A stretch of DNA of 64,000 bases, from the NCBI RefSeq assembly GCF_012027725.1, contig NZ_SJOU01000007.1:62001-126000 (forward strand). Direction: 5' to 3'. Numbering within the stretch: position 1 is the stretch's first letter; each line of letters opens with the position of its first letter. Shown here piece by piece: positions 8,566 through 16,192 of this stretch. The notes under the pieces were generated by a model that saw only the letters and a list, made by a program, of their open reading frames with translations, was not told where the DNA came from and did no database searches. The translations under genes were made by a program, and so were the position numbers. This DNA comes from Olsenella sp. SW781. Its GTDB lineage: Bacteria; Actinomycetota; Coriobacteriia; Coriobacteriales; Atopobiaceae.

Positions 8566-9384
8566 TCAGGCCAGCCGGCCCTCCGGGTCGATCTTGTCCT
8601 GAATGCGGCGCAGCGTGCGGCGCAGGAGGCGCGAGACCTGGACCTGCGAGACGCCCAGGCGCTCCGCGATCTCCACCTGGGTGAGCCCGTCCTCGAAGCG
8701 CATCTTGACGACCTCCCGCTCGCGCGGGGAGAAGTCGGCGACGGCCTGCTCGAGCACGATGCGGTCGTCGGTGGCGGCGAGGTCGGCGTCCTCGGTCGCG
8801 TAGTGGTCGATGACCGAGGGGGCCTCCTCGTCGTCGGAGGACCCGCCGCCCTCGAGCGGCACCGAGCTGTAGGCGCTCGAGGACTCCATCGCCTCGAGCA
8901 CCTCGTCGACCGAGGCGCCCAGGTAGTCGGCGATCTCGGCCACCGAGGGGCTGCGCTGCAGCTGGTTGACGAGCTCGTCGGTGGCCTGGTTGACCTTGGC
9001 GGAAAGCTCCTGCAGGCGGCGCGGGACGCGCACCGACCAGCCCTTGTCGCGGAAGTGGCGCTTGATCTCGCCCATGATCGTGGGCGTGGCGTAGGTCGTG
9101 AACTCCAGGCCGCGCTCCGGGTCGAAGCGGTCAATCGCCTTGATGAGGCCGATCGTGCCCACCTGGACGAGGTCCTCGAGGGACTCGCCGCGGTTCTTGA
9201 ACTTGGACGCGAGGAAGCGGACGAGGTTGAGGTGGCTCACGATGAGCTGGTCGCGCGCCTCGGCGTCCCCCTCCTGCTTGTAGCGGCGGAAGAGCTCGCG
9301 GGTGCGGTCCTTGTCCCAGGCGGCGCGGCCCGCGCGCGACCCCGCCCGGGCGCCACGTCGCCCGGAGAGGTCCCTACTCTCCAT
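8566..9384 (-). CDS. RNA polymerase sigma factor, SigB/SigF/SigG group
   Basis: 272 aa group 3 sigma-70 factor. Region 2 has the DLVQVGTIGLIKAIDRFDPERG core-binding segment and FTTYATPTIMGEIKRHFRD for -10 recognition; region 3 follows with SPSVAEIADYLG; region 4 ends with GLTQVEIAERLGVSQVQVSRL for -35 recognition. Such factors direct general-stress or late-stationary regulons and are held by an RsbW-type anti-sigma factor. The start overlaps the end of the upstream anti-sigma-like gene by 11 nt, typical of sigB/sigF operons. The N-terminus is a short Arg/Gly/Ala-rich tail. Confidence 0.92.
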   Translation of the reverse strand: MESRDLSGRRGARAGSRAGRAAWDKDRTRELFRRYKQEGDAEARDQLIVSHLNLVRFLASKFKNRGESLEDLVQVGTIGLIKAIDRFDPERGLEFTTYATPTIMGEIKRHFRDKGWSVRVPRRLQELSAKVNQATDELVNQLQRSPSVAEIADYLGASVDEVLEAMESSSAYSSVPLEGGGSSDDEEAPSVIDHYATEDADLAATDDRIVLEQAVADFSPREREVVKMRFEDGLTQVEIAERLGVSQVQVSRLLRRTLRRIQDKIDPEGRLA

Positions 9385-9742
9385 GGGCGTCCCCCGCCCG
9401 CTTGACGAGGTGCAGGACGCGCCCGTCCTCAGAGACCGAGAACACGTCGCACACGGCGGAGAGCAGCACCTCGACGAGGTCTATCGACTCGTCGTCGGGC
9501 TCCTCCTCGCCAAGCGAGAAGTCCATGGTCACGGCGTCCGGCGCAAGCGAGAAGGACACGTCGACGGCGTCCGGGGACGTCGCGCACGCGTAGACGAAGC
9601 CCTCCTCCGCGACCATGCGCACGTCCTCCACGTCGTCGACGCTCATGTCGCAGCAGACGGCCAGGGTCGAGGCCGTCATGCGGACGGAGCGGGCAAATCC
9701 GGCCTCCGCGGGGACGCAGAGGCGCACGTTCTTCTCGGTCAT
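9374..9742 (-). CDS. RsbW-like anti-sigma factor (degenerate GHKL ATPase fold)
   Basis: 122 aa. Size, operon position and the segment VDDVEDVRMVAEEG match RsbW/SpoIIAB-type anti-sigma kinases, which bind the downstream sigma factor and phosphorylate an antagonist. In active members the N-box reads E-x-x-x-N; here the equivalent is EEGFVYA, with Tyr where the Mg-coordinating Asn should be. The usual glycine-rich G boxes are also not evident. This suggests sigma binding without standard kinase activity. Stop overlaps the sigma gene by 11 nt and the start is 2 nt after the DUF948 gene stop. No RsbV antagonist gene is adjacent. Confidence 0.7.
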   Translation of the reverse strand: MTEKNVRLCVPAEAGFARSVRMTASTLAVCCDMSVDDVEDVRMVAEEGFVYACATSPDAVDVSFSLAPDAVTMDFSLGEEEPDDESIDLVEVLLSAVCDVFSVSEDGRVLHLVKRAGDAHGE

Positions 9743-9744
9743 CA

Positions 9745-10284
9745 CTACTCCTGCTCGGTGTCCTCGGCGGCGGGGGCGTCGGCGGCGGACACCTCGCCGT
9801 AGTCGACGTAGCGGACGGGGGCGCGGTCCGGGCGCTCGGCGCGCTCGGACTCGGGGGCCTCTTCGAGCTGGGCGGCGTGCTCGGCGGGACCGGACCCGGT
9901 GATCCGGGACATGACGCTCGCCACCCCCGAGGCGGCGCTCTCGGCGACGCGGTTGACCGCGCCGGTGACGCTCGAGGCGGTCCCGGAGACGGCGGAGACG
10001 TCCGCCAGGATGCCGTTCAGGCGCTCCACGGAGACGTTGGCCGCGGCGATGGTGGTCTCGGCGCTCTCGGCGAGCGGGGCCATGTGCTTGGCGGCGGGCT
10101 CGAGCTCGTCGACCACGCCGTCGAGCTTGGCCACGACCGGCTGGACCTGCTCGATGAGGTCGTTGGCCGAGGTGGTGACCTTCTCGATGTCGCGGCGGGC
10201 GCTGCGCACGGTGAGGGCGATCTCGACGACGGCCCACACCCCGACGACGACCAGCACGAGCAGAGCGATTTGCAGGTAGTCCAT
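9745..10284 (-). CDS. DUF948-like membrane-anchored coiled-coil protein
   Basis: 179 aa. A single N-terminal membrane helix (about residues 4-26) is followed by a long helical region of spaced hydrophobics (SANDLIEQVQPVVAKLDGVV), then an acidic, Pro/Ala/Glu-rich tail. The pattern fits DUF948/YtxG proteins, which in Bacillus belong to the sigma-B general stress regulon. Its place as first gene of the unit with the RsbW-like and sigma-factor genes agrees with that. No enzyme motif. RBS AAGGAGGGC precedes the ATG. Confidence 0.72.
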   Translation of the reverse strand: MDYLQIALLVLVVVGVWAVVEIALTVRSARRDIEKVTTSANDLIEQVQPVVAKLDGVVDELEPAAKHMAPLAESAETTIAAANVSVERLNGILADVSAVSGTASSVTGAVNRVAESAASGVASVMSRITGSGPAEHAAQLEEAPESERAERPDRAPVRYVDYGEVSAADAPAAEDTEQE

Positions 10285-10337
10285 AGCGCCCTCCTTAGAG
10301 CGTCCGTCTCGGGGAGATGATGCCCCGAACCCTCATT

Positions 10338-11711
10338 CTACCCAAGTGAGCCGGCGTCATGCCCGCTCTTCTCGGCGTCCGCGACATCCCTGCCGATCGC
10401 CTCCTGCCGCCAGGCCTCCCAGCCGCGCGGGCTCGCCTGGTAGAAGCACCCGCGCTCGAGCCCCTCGGGCAGGTAGCGCTGGGGGACCCAGCCGCCCGGG
10501 TAGTTGTGCGGGTAGAGGTAGGGGCCGTACTCGTCGGAGCCGGGGCGGTGCCGGTCGCGCAGGTGGCTCGGGACCTCGCGGCGGGGACCCCGGCGGACCT
10601 CCTCGAGCGCGGCGTCGATGCCCGCCTCCGCGGCGTTGGACTTGGGCGCGAGGGCGAGGTAGGTGGCCGCCTGGGCCAGGTTGATGCGGCACTCGGGCAT
10701 GCCGATGACCTCGGTGGCCCGGAAGGCGGCGTGCGCCACGAGCAGGGCCTGCGGGTCGGCGTTGCCGATGTCCTCCGAGGCGCAGATCATGATGCGCCGG
10801 GCGATGAACTTGGGGTCCTCCCCCGCGTCGAGCATGCGGGCGAGCCAGTAGAGGACGGCGTCGGGGTCGCTGCCGCGCATGGACTTGATGAAGGCGGAGA
10901 TGACGTCGTAGTGCATGTCGCCGGACTTGTCGTAGGGCAGGCCACGGCGGGGGTTGGCCTCGACGACGTGCTCGCGCGTGATGACGAGCGGGGCGGGGCC
11001 GCCCTTCTCGCCCGCGGCGGCGCCGTCCCCCGGGGCGTCCACCATCTGGGAGGCGAGCTCGAGCGAGGTGAGGGCCGCCCGGCCGTCGCCGCCGGCCAGC
11101 GTCACGATCTCGTCCTCCGCCTCGGGCGAGAGCTCGAAGCGCCCGGCCAGGCCCTCCGGGGCCGCCACGGCGCGGCGCACGAGCTCGCGGACCGACGCGT
11201 CGTCGAGCGCGGTGAGCTCCACGACGCGGCTGCGGCTAATCAGGGCCGAGTTGACCTCGAAGTAGGGGTTCTCCGTGGTGGCGCCCACGAGGACCACGAT
11301 GCGGTCCTCGACGGCATGCAGCAGCGCGTCCTGCTGGCTGCGGTTGAAGCGGTGGATCTCGTCCACGAAGAGGATGGTGCGCCGGCCGAGCGTGAGCAAC
11401 CGGGACTCGGCCGCCTCGATCTCGCGCCGGAGATCCTTCACCGTTCCCGTGATGGCGCTGACCTCGACGAACTCCGCGTGCGTGGAGTTGGCGATGATGC
11501 GCGCGAGCGTGGTCTTGCCCGTGCCGGCGGGGCCGTACAGGATGACCGAGGAGAGCGTGTCGTGCTCGATGGCGCGCCGGAGCCACGAGCCCGGGCCCAC
11601 GGCCTGCGCCTGGCCGACATAGCCGTCGAGCGTGGCGGGCCGCATGCGCGCGGCGAGCGGGGCGTTGTCGTTTTTGCGCGCGGTCTCGACGCGCGTGAAC
11701 AAGGTATCCAT
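10338..11711 (-). CDS. rarA: Replication-associated recombination protein A (RarA/MgsA AAA+ ATPase)
   Basis: 457 aa AAA+ protein acting at stalled replication forks. Walker A GPAGTGKTT, Walker B LFVDEIHRFNRSQQD, sensor GATTENPYFEVNSAL and arginine-finger ISRSRV; the C-terminal half carries the MgsA tetramerisation domain ending in the typical PHNYPGGWVPQRYLPEG. Full length. A TACAAT at 11719-11724 (minus strand) lies only 8 bp from the ATG, so the message may be nearly leaderless, common in actinobacteria; this is inference. Confidence 0.94.
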   Translation of the reverse strand: MDTLFTRVETARKNDNAPLAARMRPATLDGYVGQAQAVGPGSWLRRAIEHDTLSSVILYGPAGTGKTTLARIIANSTHAEFVEVSAITGTVKDLRREIEAAESRLLTLGRRTILFVDEIHRFNRSQQDALLHAVEDRIVVLVGATTENPYFEVNSALISRSRVVELTALDDASVRELVRRAVAAPEGLAGRFELSPEAEDEIVTLAGGDGRAALTSLELASQMVDAPGDGAAAGEKGGPAPLVITREHVVEANPRRGLPYDKSGDMHYDVISAFIKSMRGSDPDAVLYWLARMLDAGEDPKFIARRIMICASEDIGNADPQALLVAHAAFRATEVIGMPECRINLAQAATYLALAPKSNAAEAGIDAALEEVRRGPRREVPSHLRDRHRPGSDEYGPYLYPHNYPGGWVPQRYLPEGLERGCFYQASPRGWEAWRQEAIGRDVADAEKSGHDAGSLG

Positions 11712-11785
11712 GGGAACGATTGTACGCCATCGCGCGCGGGGCCGCCGACCACGCCCGCGATATGGTGGAATTGGGTATACTTGCC

Positions 11786-11865
11786 GTACACGGCAAAGCC
11801 CGTCGTGTAAATGCCTCTACGGGCGGCGCTGTGATTCGGTTAAGGGGCTAGCTGCAACTAGCCCC
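11786..11865 (+). ncRNA. Candidate antisense RNA converging on the 45-aa toxin-like ORF
   Basis: Tentative. A TATACT (11776-11781) on the plus strand could start an RNA of roughly 80 nt that ends in the hairpin at 11844-11865 and overlaps the 3' end of the small minus-strand ORF. This mirrors the geometry of Fst/RNAII type I systems, where toxin and antisense RNAs share a bidirectional terminator. There is no good -35. Sequence alone does not show that it is transcribed. Confidence 0.25.
11844..11865. terminator. Hairpin overlapping the small ORF stop codon
   Basis: Perfect 8-bp stem (GGGGCTAG at 11844-11851, CTAGCCCC at 11858-11865) with a 6-nt loop. The TAG stop of the 45-aa ORF lies inside the right arm. 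Neither side has a strong U-run, so termination may be weak; the position suits a shared terminator for converging transcripts. Confidence 0.5.
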
Positions 11866-11995
11866 TATCCCTCTTCTCGCGTTCCATCCGCCATCGCCTA
11901 TACCGGTCGCGAATGCCGAGCGCGCGCTCGGCCACGAGGAGCGCCGTTGAGACGGCACTCAGTATGTGCTGAAGCAGCTCAAAGAACTGTTCCAT
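11858..11995 (-). CDS. 45-aa hydrophobic/basic small protein, possible type I toxin
   Basis: Unknown. The ATG at 11993-11995 is set by GGGAGG 6 nt upstream. The peptide begins MEQFFELLQHIL, continues with a hydrophobic helix to about residue 28, then ends in a strongly charged tail (GIRDRYRRWRMEREKRDRG). A short membrane-seeking helix plus basic tail is the form of Fst/Ldr-like type I toxins. Upstream, 12061-12130 is strikingly AT-rich for this genome and probably holds its promoter. A stop inside a hairpin and a possible converging RNA add to the resemblance. It could equally be a small membrane regulator or not be expressed. Confidence 0.5.
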   Translation of the reverse strand: MEQFFELLQHILSAVSTALLVAERALGIRDRYRRWRMEREKRDRG

Positions 11996-12060
11996 GGGCA
12001 ACCTCCCTTCCGGGTCTGTGGACCCATCCCGGAGCGCCACCCGCGCGCGGACTTTACCGT

Positions 12061-12130
12061 GAAGTCCTATACTAGCGTATTTTGTATCTTATTTATTGTT
12101 ATAGTTTGTATACTAAAACCAATAATGTTA
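12061..12130 (-). promoter_or_regulatory. AT-rich island, likely promoter of the small ORF
   Basis: About 70 bp with long A/T runs in a genome of roughly two-thirds G+C. On the minus strand it contains TTGGTTTTAG, TATAAC and GATACAAAAT words suited to a strong promoter. Exact -35/-10 choice is uncertain. The rest of 11996-12232 shows no other gene. Confidence 0.45.
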
Positions 12131-12232
12131 CTCCAAACTGACAGGAAACTGACCGCGAGCTGCGGCCGTGGTCGTATCCACGCGTTAAAACCGCGCGGTG
12201 GACCTTTGGCAATCAGAACGCGTGAGGCGCGT

Positions 12233-13240
12233 CTAGGACAGGTGCTTCCTCACGAAGGCGTCAACCGTGGACCAGTAGAGCTCGGGGTCGGTGCTCGCGG
12301 AGAGGCCGTGGCCGGCGCCGGGGACGACGAGCTTCTCCTTCTGCTCGCTCGCGCATGCCTCGTAGCACTCGTCGAGCATCGAGAAGGGCACGAAGTCGTC
12401 CTCGTCGCCGTGGATGAAGAGCATGGGGACGCTCGCCTGGCGAAGGCTCTCCACCGCCGAGGCGGTCTCGAAGGTGTAGCCCGCGCGAAGCAGGCACGCC
12501 GCGTCCGCCACGTTCAGGATCGGGAAGCTCGGCAGGCCGAAGACGTTGTCGAGCTGGACCACGAACTCGTCCCACACGCTCGTGTACCCGCAGTCCTCCA
12601 CGATCAGGCGCACGCTCTCGGGGAGGCCGTCCAGCCCGGAGGCGGCCATGACCTCGAAGCCGCCCATGGAGGCGCCGAAGAGCATGATGCGGGCCTCGGG
12701 GTCGGCGGCGACGATGTCCTCGATCCAGCCGATAAGGTCGTGCGCGTCCTGCCAGCCCATCTGGATGAGGCCCGTGTCGACGTTGCGCTCGTGCCCGCGC
12801 GCCGCCGGCATGAGCACGCTCATCCCCATCTGCGCGAAGTGGTAGGCGTACTTCGCCATGTCGGCGGGCTCGCCCACGTAGCCGTGGCAGACCACGGCCC
12901 AGGCGTGCCCGTCGGAGTACGCGGCTCCGTCATCGCCGTCGAGCCGCCAACCGAGAAGGACCGTGCCGTCCTCGGCCTGGTGGGAGACGCTCTCGCGCGT
13001 GGCGTCGAACCACGCCGCGGCCTGATCGGCGTAGGCGTCGTCGGCCTTCGCCTCCCGGTGCCCCTCGAGCCCGTCCACCTTGCCGGAGCCCATCGAGCGG
13101 GCCATCGAGACCTCCGCGTGCGGGTTGAGCGCGAAGTCCACGAGGAAGTTCCCCACGAAGCCCAGGCCGATAAGCGCGAGCGCGACGAGCGCACCCGCCA
13201 CCGCGGCCACAATCCTCTTGGTCCTTCTCGCGAGCGCCAT
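12233..13240 (-). CDS. Membrane-anchored alpha/beta hydrolase
   Basis: 335 aa. Basic N-terminus and one membrane helix (about 8-32), then an extracytoplasmic alpha/beta hydrolase domain. The HGY oxyanion-region segment (VVCHGYVGEP), nucleophile Ser in GASMGG, an Asp in FIHGDEDDFVP and His in GAGHGLS form a complete triad. Similar YqkD/DUF1749-like proteins are esterases or peptidases of unknown substrate. The ATG at 13238-13240 follows GGGGAGG; a longer version would add 11 polar residues before the membrane helix. Confidence 0.8.
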   Translation of the reverse strand: MALARRTKRIVAAVAGALVALALIGLGFVGNFLVDFALNPHAEVSMARSMGSGKVDGLEGHREAKADDAYADQAAAWFDATRESVSHQAEDGTVLLGWRLDGDDGAAYSDGHAWAVVCHGYVGEPADMAKYAYHFAQMGMSVLMPAARGHERNVDTGLIQMGWQDAHDLIGWIEDIVAADPEARIMLFGASMGGFEVMAASGLDGLPESVRLIVEDCGYTSVWDEFVVQLDNVFGLPSFPILNVADAACLLRAGYTFETASAVESLRQASVPMLFIHGDEDDFVPFSMLDECYEACASEQKEKLVVPGAGHGLSASTDPELYWSTVDAFVRKHLS

Positions 13241-13357
13241 GCATCCTCCCCTGTCCGGCTCCGAGCGGGACATTATAACAGTCTGTATTGTTTCACTCTC
13301 GCGTTGAGGGAGGGCGCTGCGCCCGACCTGACAGAGCGCCCCGGCGACTCTGCCAGG

Positions 13358-14605
13358 CTACGCGCGGACGCCGGCCGAGAAGTACCCGCGCTGCGGGAAG
13401 AGCTCGGCCGCGTGGGGGAAGAGCGCCTCGCAGGTGGCGATGAAGTAGTCGTCGGTCATCGAGGAGATGAAGTCCACGACGGTCTGGTCGGGGTCGGACT
13501 CCCAGTCGTAGGTGCGGCCGTAGTGCGCGAGGCGGCGCTCGGTGGGTGCCACGTGGTGCGCGAAGACCGCCGCGGACTCGTCGCCGGCCGCAAGGGCCGC
13601 GAGCTCGTGCTCGTAGAGCGCCGAGAAGAGCTCGCGCACCTCGGCGGAGAAGTCTCCGTTGACCTCGCCCGCGCCGTAGATCTTCTCGTAGTTCTCGCGC
13701 TTGGCGCGACGCATCTCGGCAAAGCCCTCCGGGCTCATCTCGATGCGGTCGCGGCCCACGCTGTGCTCCACGACGTCGGCGACGAACGAGGAGAGCGCCC
13801 AGGCGTTGTAGGCGCCGCCGAGGCCGTCGTCGAAGGTGTCCTCCGAGCAGAGGCCGGCGCGGATGGCGTCCTGGCGGTCCTTGCCCACGTAGGCGATGAT
13901 GTCGGAGACGCGCACGACGCAGCCCTCGAGCGTCATCGGGCGCAGGTGGGAGATGGTCTCGTCGCCGCACTCCCAGCAGGAGGCGACCACGCGGTCGAAG
14001 GTGTCGAACTCCGCGAGGCCGCTCGTCTCGAAGACCTGCTGCTCGAACTCGCCGTTGTGGCAGAGGGCGCCGTCGAGGGTCTGCAGGCTCACGTTGCGCC
14101 CGGCGAGCACGTCGACCACGCGGACGCTCTGGACGTTGTGGAAGAACCAGCGCCCCGTGCGGGCGTGATAGACGTCGTTCAGGAAGCGCTCGCCGGCGTG
14201 GCCGAAGGGCGTGTGCCCGAGGTCGTGCGCGAGCGCGATGGCCTCGATGAGGTCGAGGTTGAGCCCGAGCGCGCGGCCGATGTCGCGCGCCACGCGGGCC
14301 ACGAGCTGCACGTGCAGGCCGCGCCGCGCGAGGTCGTCGTTCGCGCGGAACGAGAAGACCTGCGTCTTTCCCGCCATGCGGTTGTACGCCGGGAGGTGCA
14401 CGACCTTCTCGGCGTCGCGCACGAAGGCGGGGCGGACGCAGGTGTCGCGGTCGCGCTCGCAGGAGTCGCGGCGGATGGCGGAGGCGTCGCGGCACGCGAA
14501 GGGCGAGAGCTCGCCGGACGCGAGCCGCTCCCTGACGGCCGTGGCCGCCTCCTCGGAGAGCCGCCCCGTGAGCCCGGGCGCGAGCCTGTTCTCGCCTTCC
14601 GCCAT
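13358..14605 (-). CDS. HD-domain deoxynucleoside triphosphate triphosphohydrolase (dGTPase family)
   Basis: 415 aa. N-terminal RDRDTCVRPAFVRDAEKVVH and RMAGKTQVF are typical of the dGTPase family, followed by the HD signature ALAHDLGHTPFGHAGE with metal-binding His and Asp, and a C-terminal helical region. These enzymes remove triphosphate from dNTPs and help balance pools. The start is 10 nt after the ATP-grasp-like gene stop. Which dNTP is cleaved cannot be told. Confidence 0.88.
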   Translation of the reverse strand: MAEGENRLAPGLTGRLSEEAATAVRERLASGELSPFACRDASAIRRDSCERDRDTCVRPAFVRDAEKVVHLPAYNRMAGKTQVFSFRANDDLARRGLHVQLVARVARDIGRALGLNLDLIEAIALAHDLGHTPFGHAGERFLNDVYHARTGRWFFHNVQSVRVVDVLAGRNVSLQTLDGALCHNGEFEQQVFETSGLAEFDTFDRVVASCWECGDETISHLRPMTLEGCVVRVSDIIAYVGKDRQDAIRAGLCSEDTFDDGLGGAYNAWALSSFVADVVEHSVGRDRIEMSPEGFAEMRRAKRENYEKIYGAGEVNGDFSAEVRELFSALYEHELAALAAGDESAAVFAHHVAPTERRLAHYGRTYDWESDPDQTVVDFISSMTDDYFIATCEALFPHAAELFPQRGYFSAGVRA

Positions 14606-14615
14606 ATCAGCCCTC

Positions 14616-16007
14616 CTACTCGTTGACGACGAGGCAGCCCATGTCGAGGCGGTGGCCCCACTCGCCCATGACGCCCTCGTAGGCGCAGCGGGCGTAGACG
14701 CCGCCGAACTTGCCGCGGAAGAGGAAGAGGCCGAGGAGGTTGTTGGCCTCGACGGGCTCGGCCGGGTCGGAGCCGTCCGGGCGCGGGGTGGCGCCGCCCA
14801 CGATGACGGGCGTGCGGTAGGCCGGGTCGAGGCGCTCGACCGTGGCGCCCTCCTCGCACGCGGCGAGAAGGACGCGCCACCACTCGTCGCGGTCCATGCG
14901 GTCGACGCCGGCGACGGCCTCCGGGGCGCGATAGGCGCCCGCGGGGCGGACGAGCCAGTCGTCCTGCTCGGAGAGGTAGCGGTTGACGTCGCTGTCGCGC
15001 GTGAGGACGTGGGCCTCGGGGACGTGGGCGCGCACGAAGGCGAGCTCGATCGGGTCGAGGATGGACTCGACGGCCTCGGAGTGCAGGACGGCGAAGAGCG
15101 AGTTCACGGACGCCGGCCAGGTGCGGAAGCCGCCGATGACGCAGGCGAGGCCGCGGCGGGCCGCCTCGACGAGCGCGTCGACGCCCTCGCAGGGCTTCTC
15201 GATCATCTCGCCGACGAGCGCGCGGCGGTAGACGCAGGCGATGGGGCCCTGGGAGTCGACGAGGCGACGGGTGCCCGCGGCCTCCTCGATGCGCAGGTCG
15301 CGGATGTCAACGAAGCGCGCGAAGACGCCCTCGTCCGCCATGCGCTCGATGAGGTCGGCGAACTCGCCCTCCGAGGCGCTCTCGGCGTAGTCGACGATGC
15401 CCACGACGGGGCGCTCGGGGTGGTGGGTGCCAGCATCGGCGTTGGCCCAGGAGTAGTAGGTCTCGCGCAGCGCCGCGATCATGCCGTCGGAGATGTCGAA
15501 GGTCTCGATCGAGCGGTGGCGCTCGGCGAAGCGGCGATAGGACTCGGTGCGCTGGATGGCGCGGGTCACGTCGACGGCGACGGTGGTGCCCACGGCGCTG
15601 TCGGTGGACACGCCGGCGAAGGTGAAGTCGCCGGTCTCCTCGTTGAAGAGGACGTCAAGACGGGCGAAGGGGATGATCTGCTCGTAGCCCGTGGGGATGA
15701 GCGTCAGCTCCTCGGCACGGGGGTCAAGCCCGAAGAGGGCCCTCAGGTCGGGGTCGACGAGGTAGCGCTTGGTGACCTTCTCGAGGATGCGGCCCATGGT
15801 CTCGGCCGCCTCGGTCAGGATCTCGATCTCAGCGGTGCCGAGGACCTTGGGCGTGAGCGCCCACGTGGACGTGCCGTCGTGCTCGACGATCGGGTGCGAG
15901 GCCTCGAGGTAGGCGTCGCCGGCGGCGCGACCCTCCGCGTCACCGCCCAGCTCCCTCACGATGTCGCAGAACTCGTCCTCGAGCGCACGGCCCCTCAGCT
16001 TGCTCAT
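14616..16007 (-). CDS. Glutathionylspermidine synthase-like / circularly permuted ATP-grasp-like protein
   Basis: 463 aa. Not recognised with certainty. The middle (VGIVDYAESASEGEFADLIE, then FVDIRDLRI, GPIACVYRRALVGEMI) and the C-terminal FLFRGKFGGVYARC stretch match a family annotated as glutathionylspermidine synthase-like with an atypical ATP-grasp fold, which would join a carboxylate to an amine. No substrate can be named and no neighbour helps. A good promoter lies upstream at 16071-16099. No signal peptide. Confidence 0.5.
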   Translation of the reverse strand: MSKLRGRALEDEFCDIVRELGGDAEGRAAGDAYLEASHPIVEHDGTSTWALTPKVLGTAEIEILTEAAETMGRILEKVTKRYLVDPDLRALFGLDPRAEELTLIPTGYEQIIPFARLDVLFNEETGDFTFAGVSTDSAVGTTVAVDVTRAIQRTESYRRFAERHRSIETFDISDGMIAALRETYYSWANADAGTHHPERPVVGIVDYAESASEGEFADLIERMADEGVFARFVDIRDLRIEEAAGTRRLVDSQGPIACVYRRALVGEMIEKPCEGVDALVEAARRGLACVIGGFRTWPASVNSLFAVLHSEAVESILDPIELAFVRAHVPEAHVLTRDSDVNRYLSEQDDWLVRPAGAYRAPEAVAGVDRMDRDEWWRVLLAACEEGATVERLDPAYRTPVIVGGATPRPDGSDPAEPVEANNLLGLFLFRGKFGGVYARCAYEGVMGEWGHRLDMGCLVVNE

Positions 16008-16070
16008 ATATGCTCCAAACGGTCAGACAGTTGCTCACGCGTGCGGGTCCCGACCCGTCACGCGGCGAGC

Positions 16071-16099
16071 ATTGTAAGCGTTACCAGCGAAAAGCACAA
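16071..16099 (-). promoter_or_regulatory. Promoter for the ATP-grasp-like gene
   Basis: Minus strand: -35 TTGTGC (16094-16099), 17-bp spacer, -10 TACAAT (16071-16076). Start would fall near 16064, leaving a leader of about 57 nt before the ATG at 16007. The flanking 16081-16137 is the most AT-rich part of this gap. Confidence 0.55.
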
Positions 16100-16192
16100 A
16101 TTTCACGACTTTTTTACGCGAAGAATTTATCGATTTGTGGACCCTTGGTGGAGCGGGGGCGCAAAACCTGCTACCGGCCCGTGGCGCGGCGC

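Noticed and set aside
11713-12232. tRNA or known small RNA gene in the rarA-hydrolase gap
   Set aside because: No cloverleaf, CCA end or known riboswitch core could be recognised; only the small ORF and hairpin are supported.
11966-14626. Open frame of 886 codons opposite the hydrolase and dGTPase genes
   Set aside because: Antisense shadow; repetitive Arg/His/Glu/Val composition, no motif.
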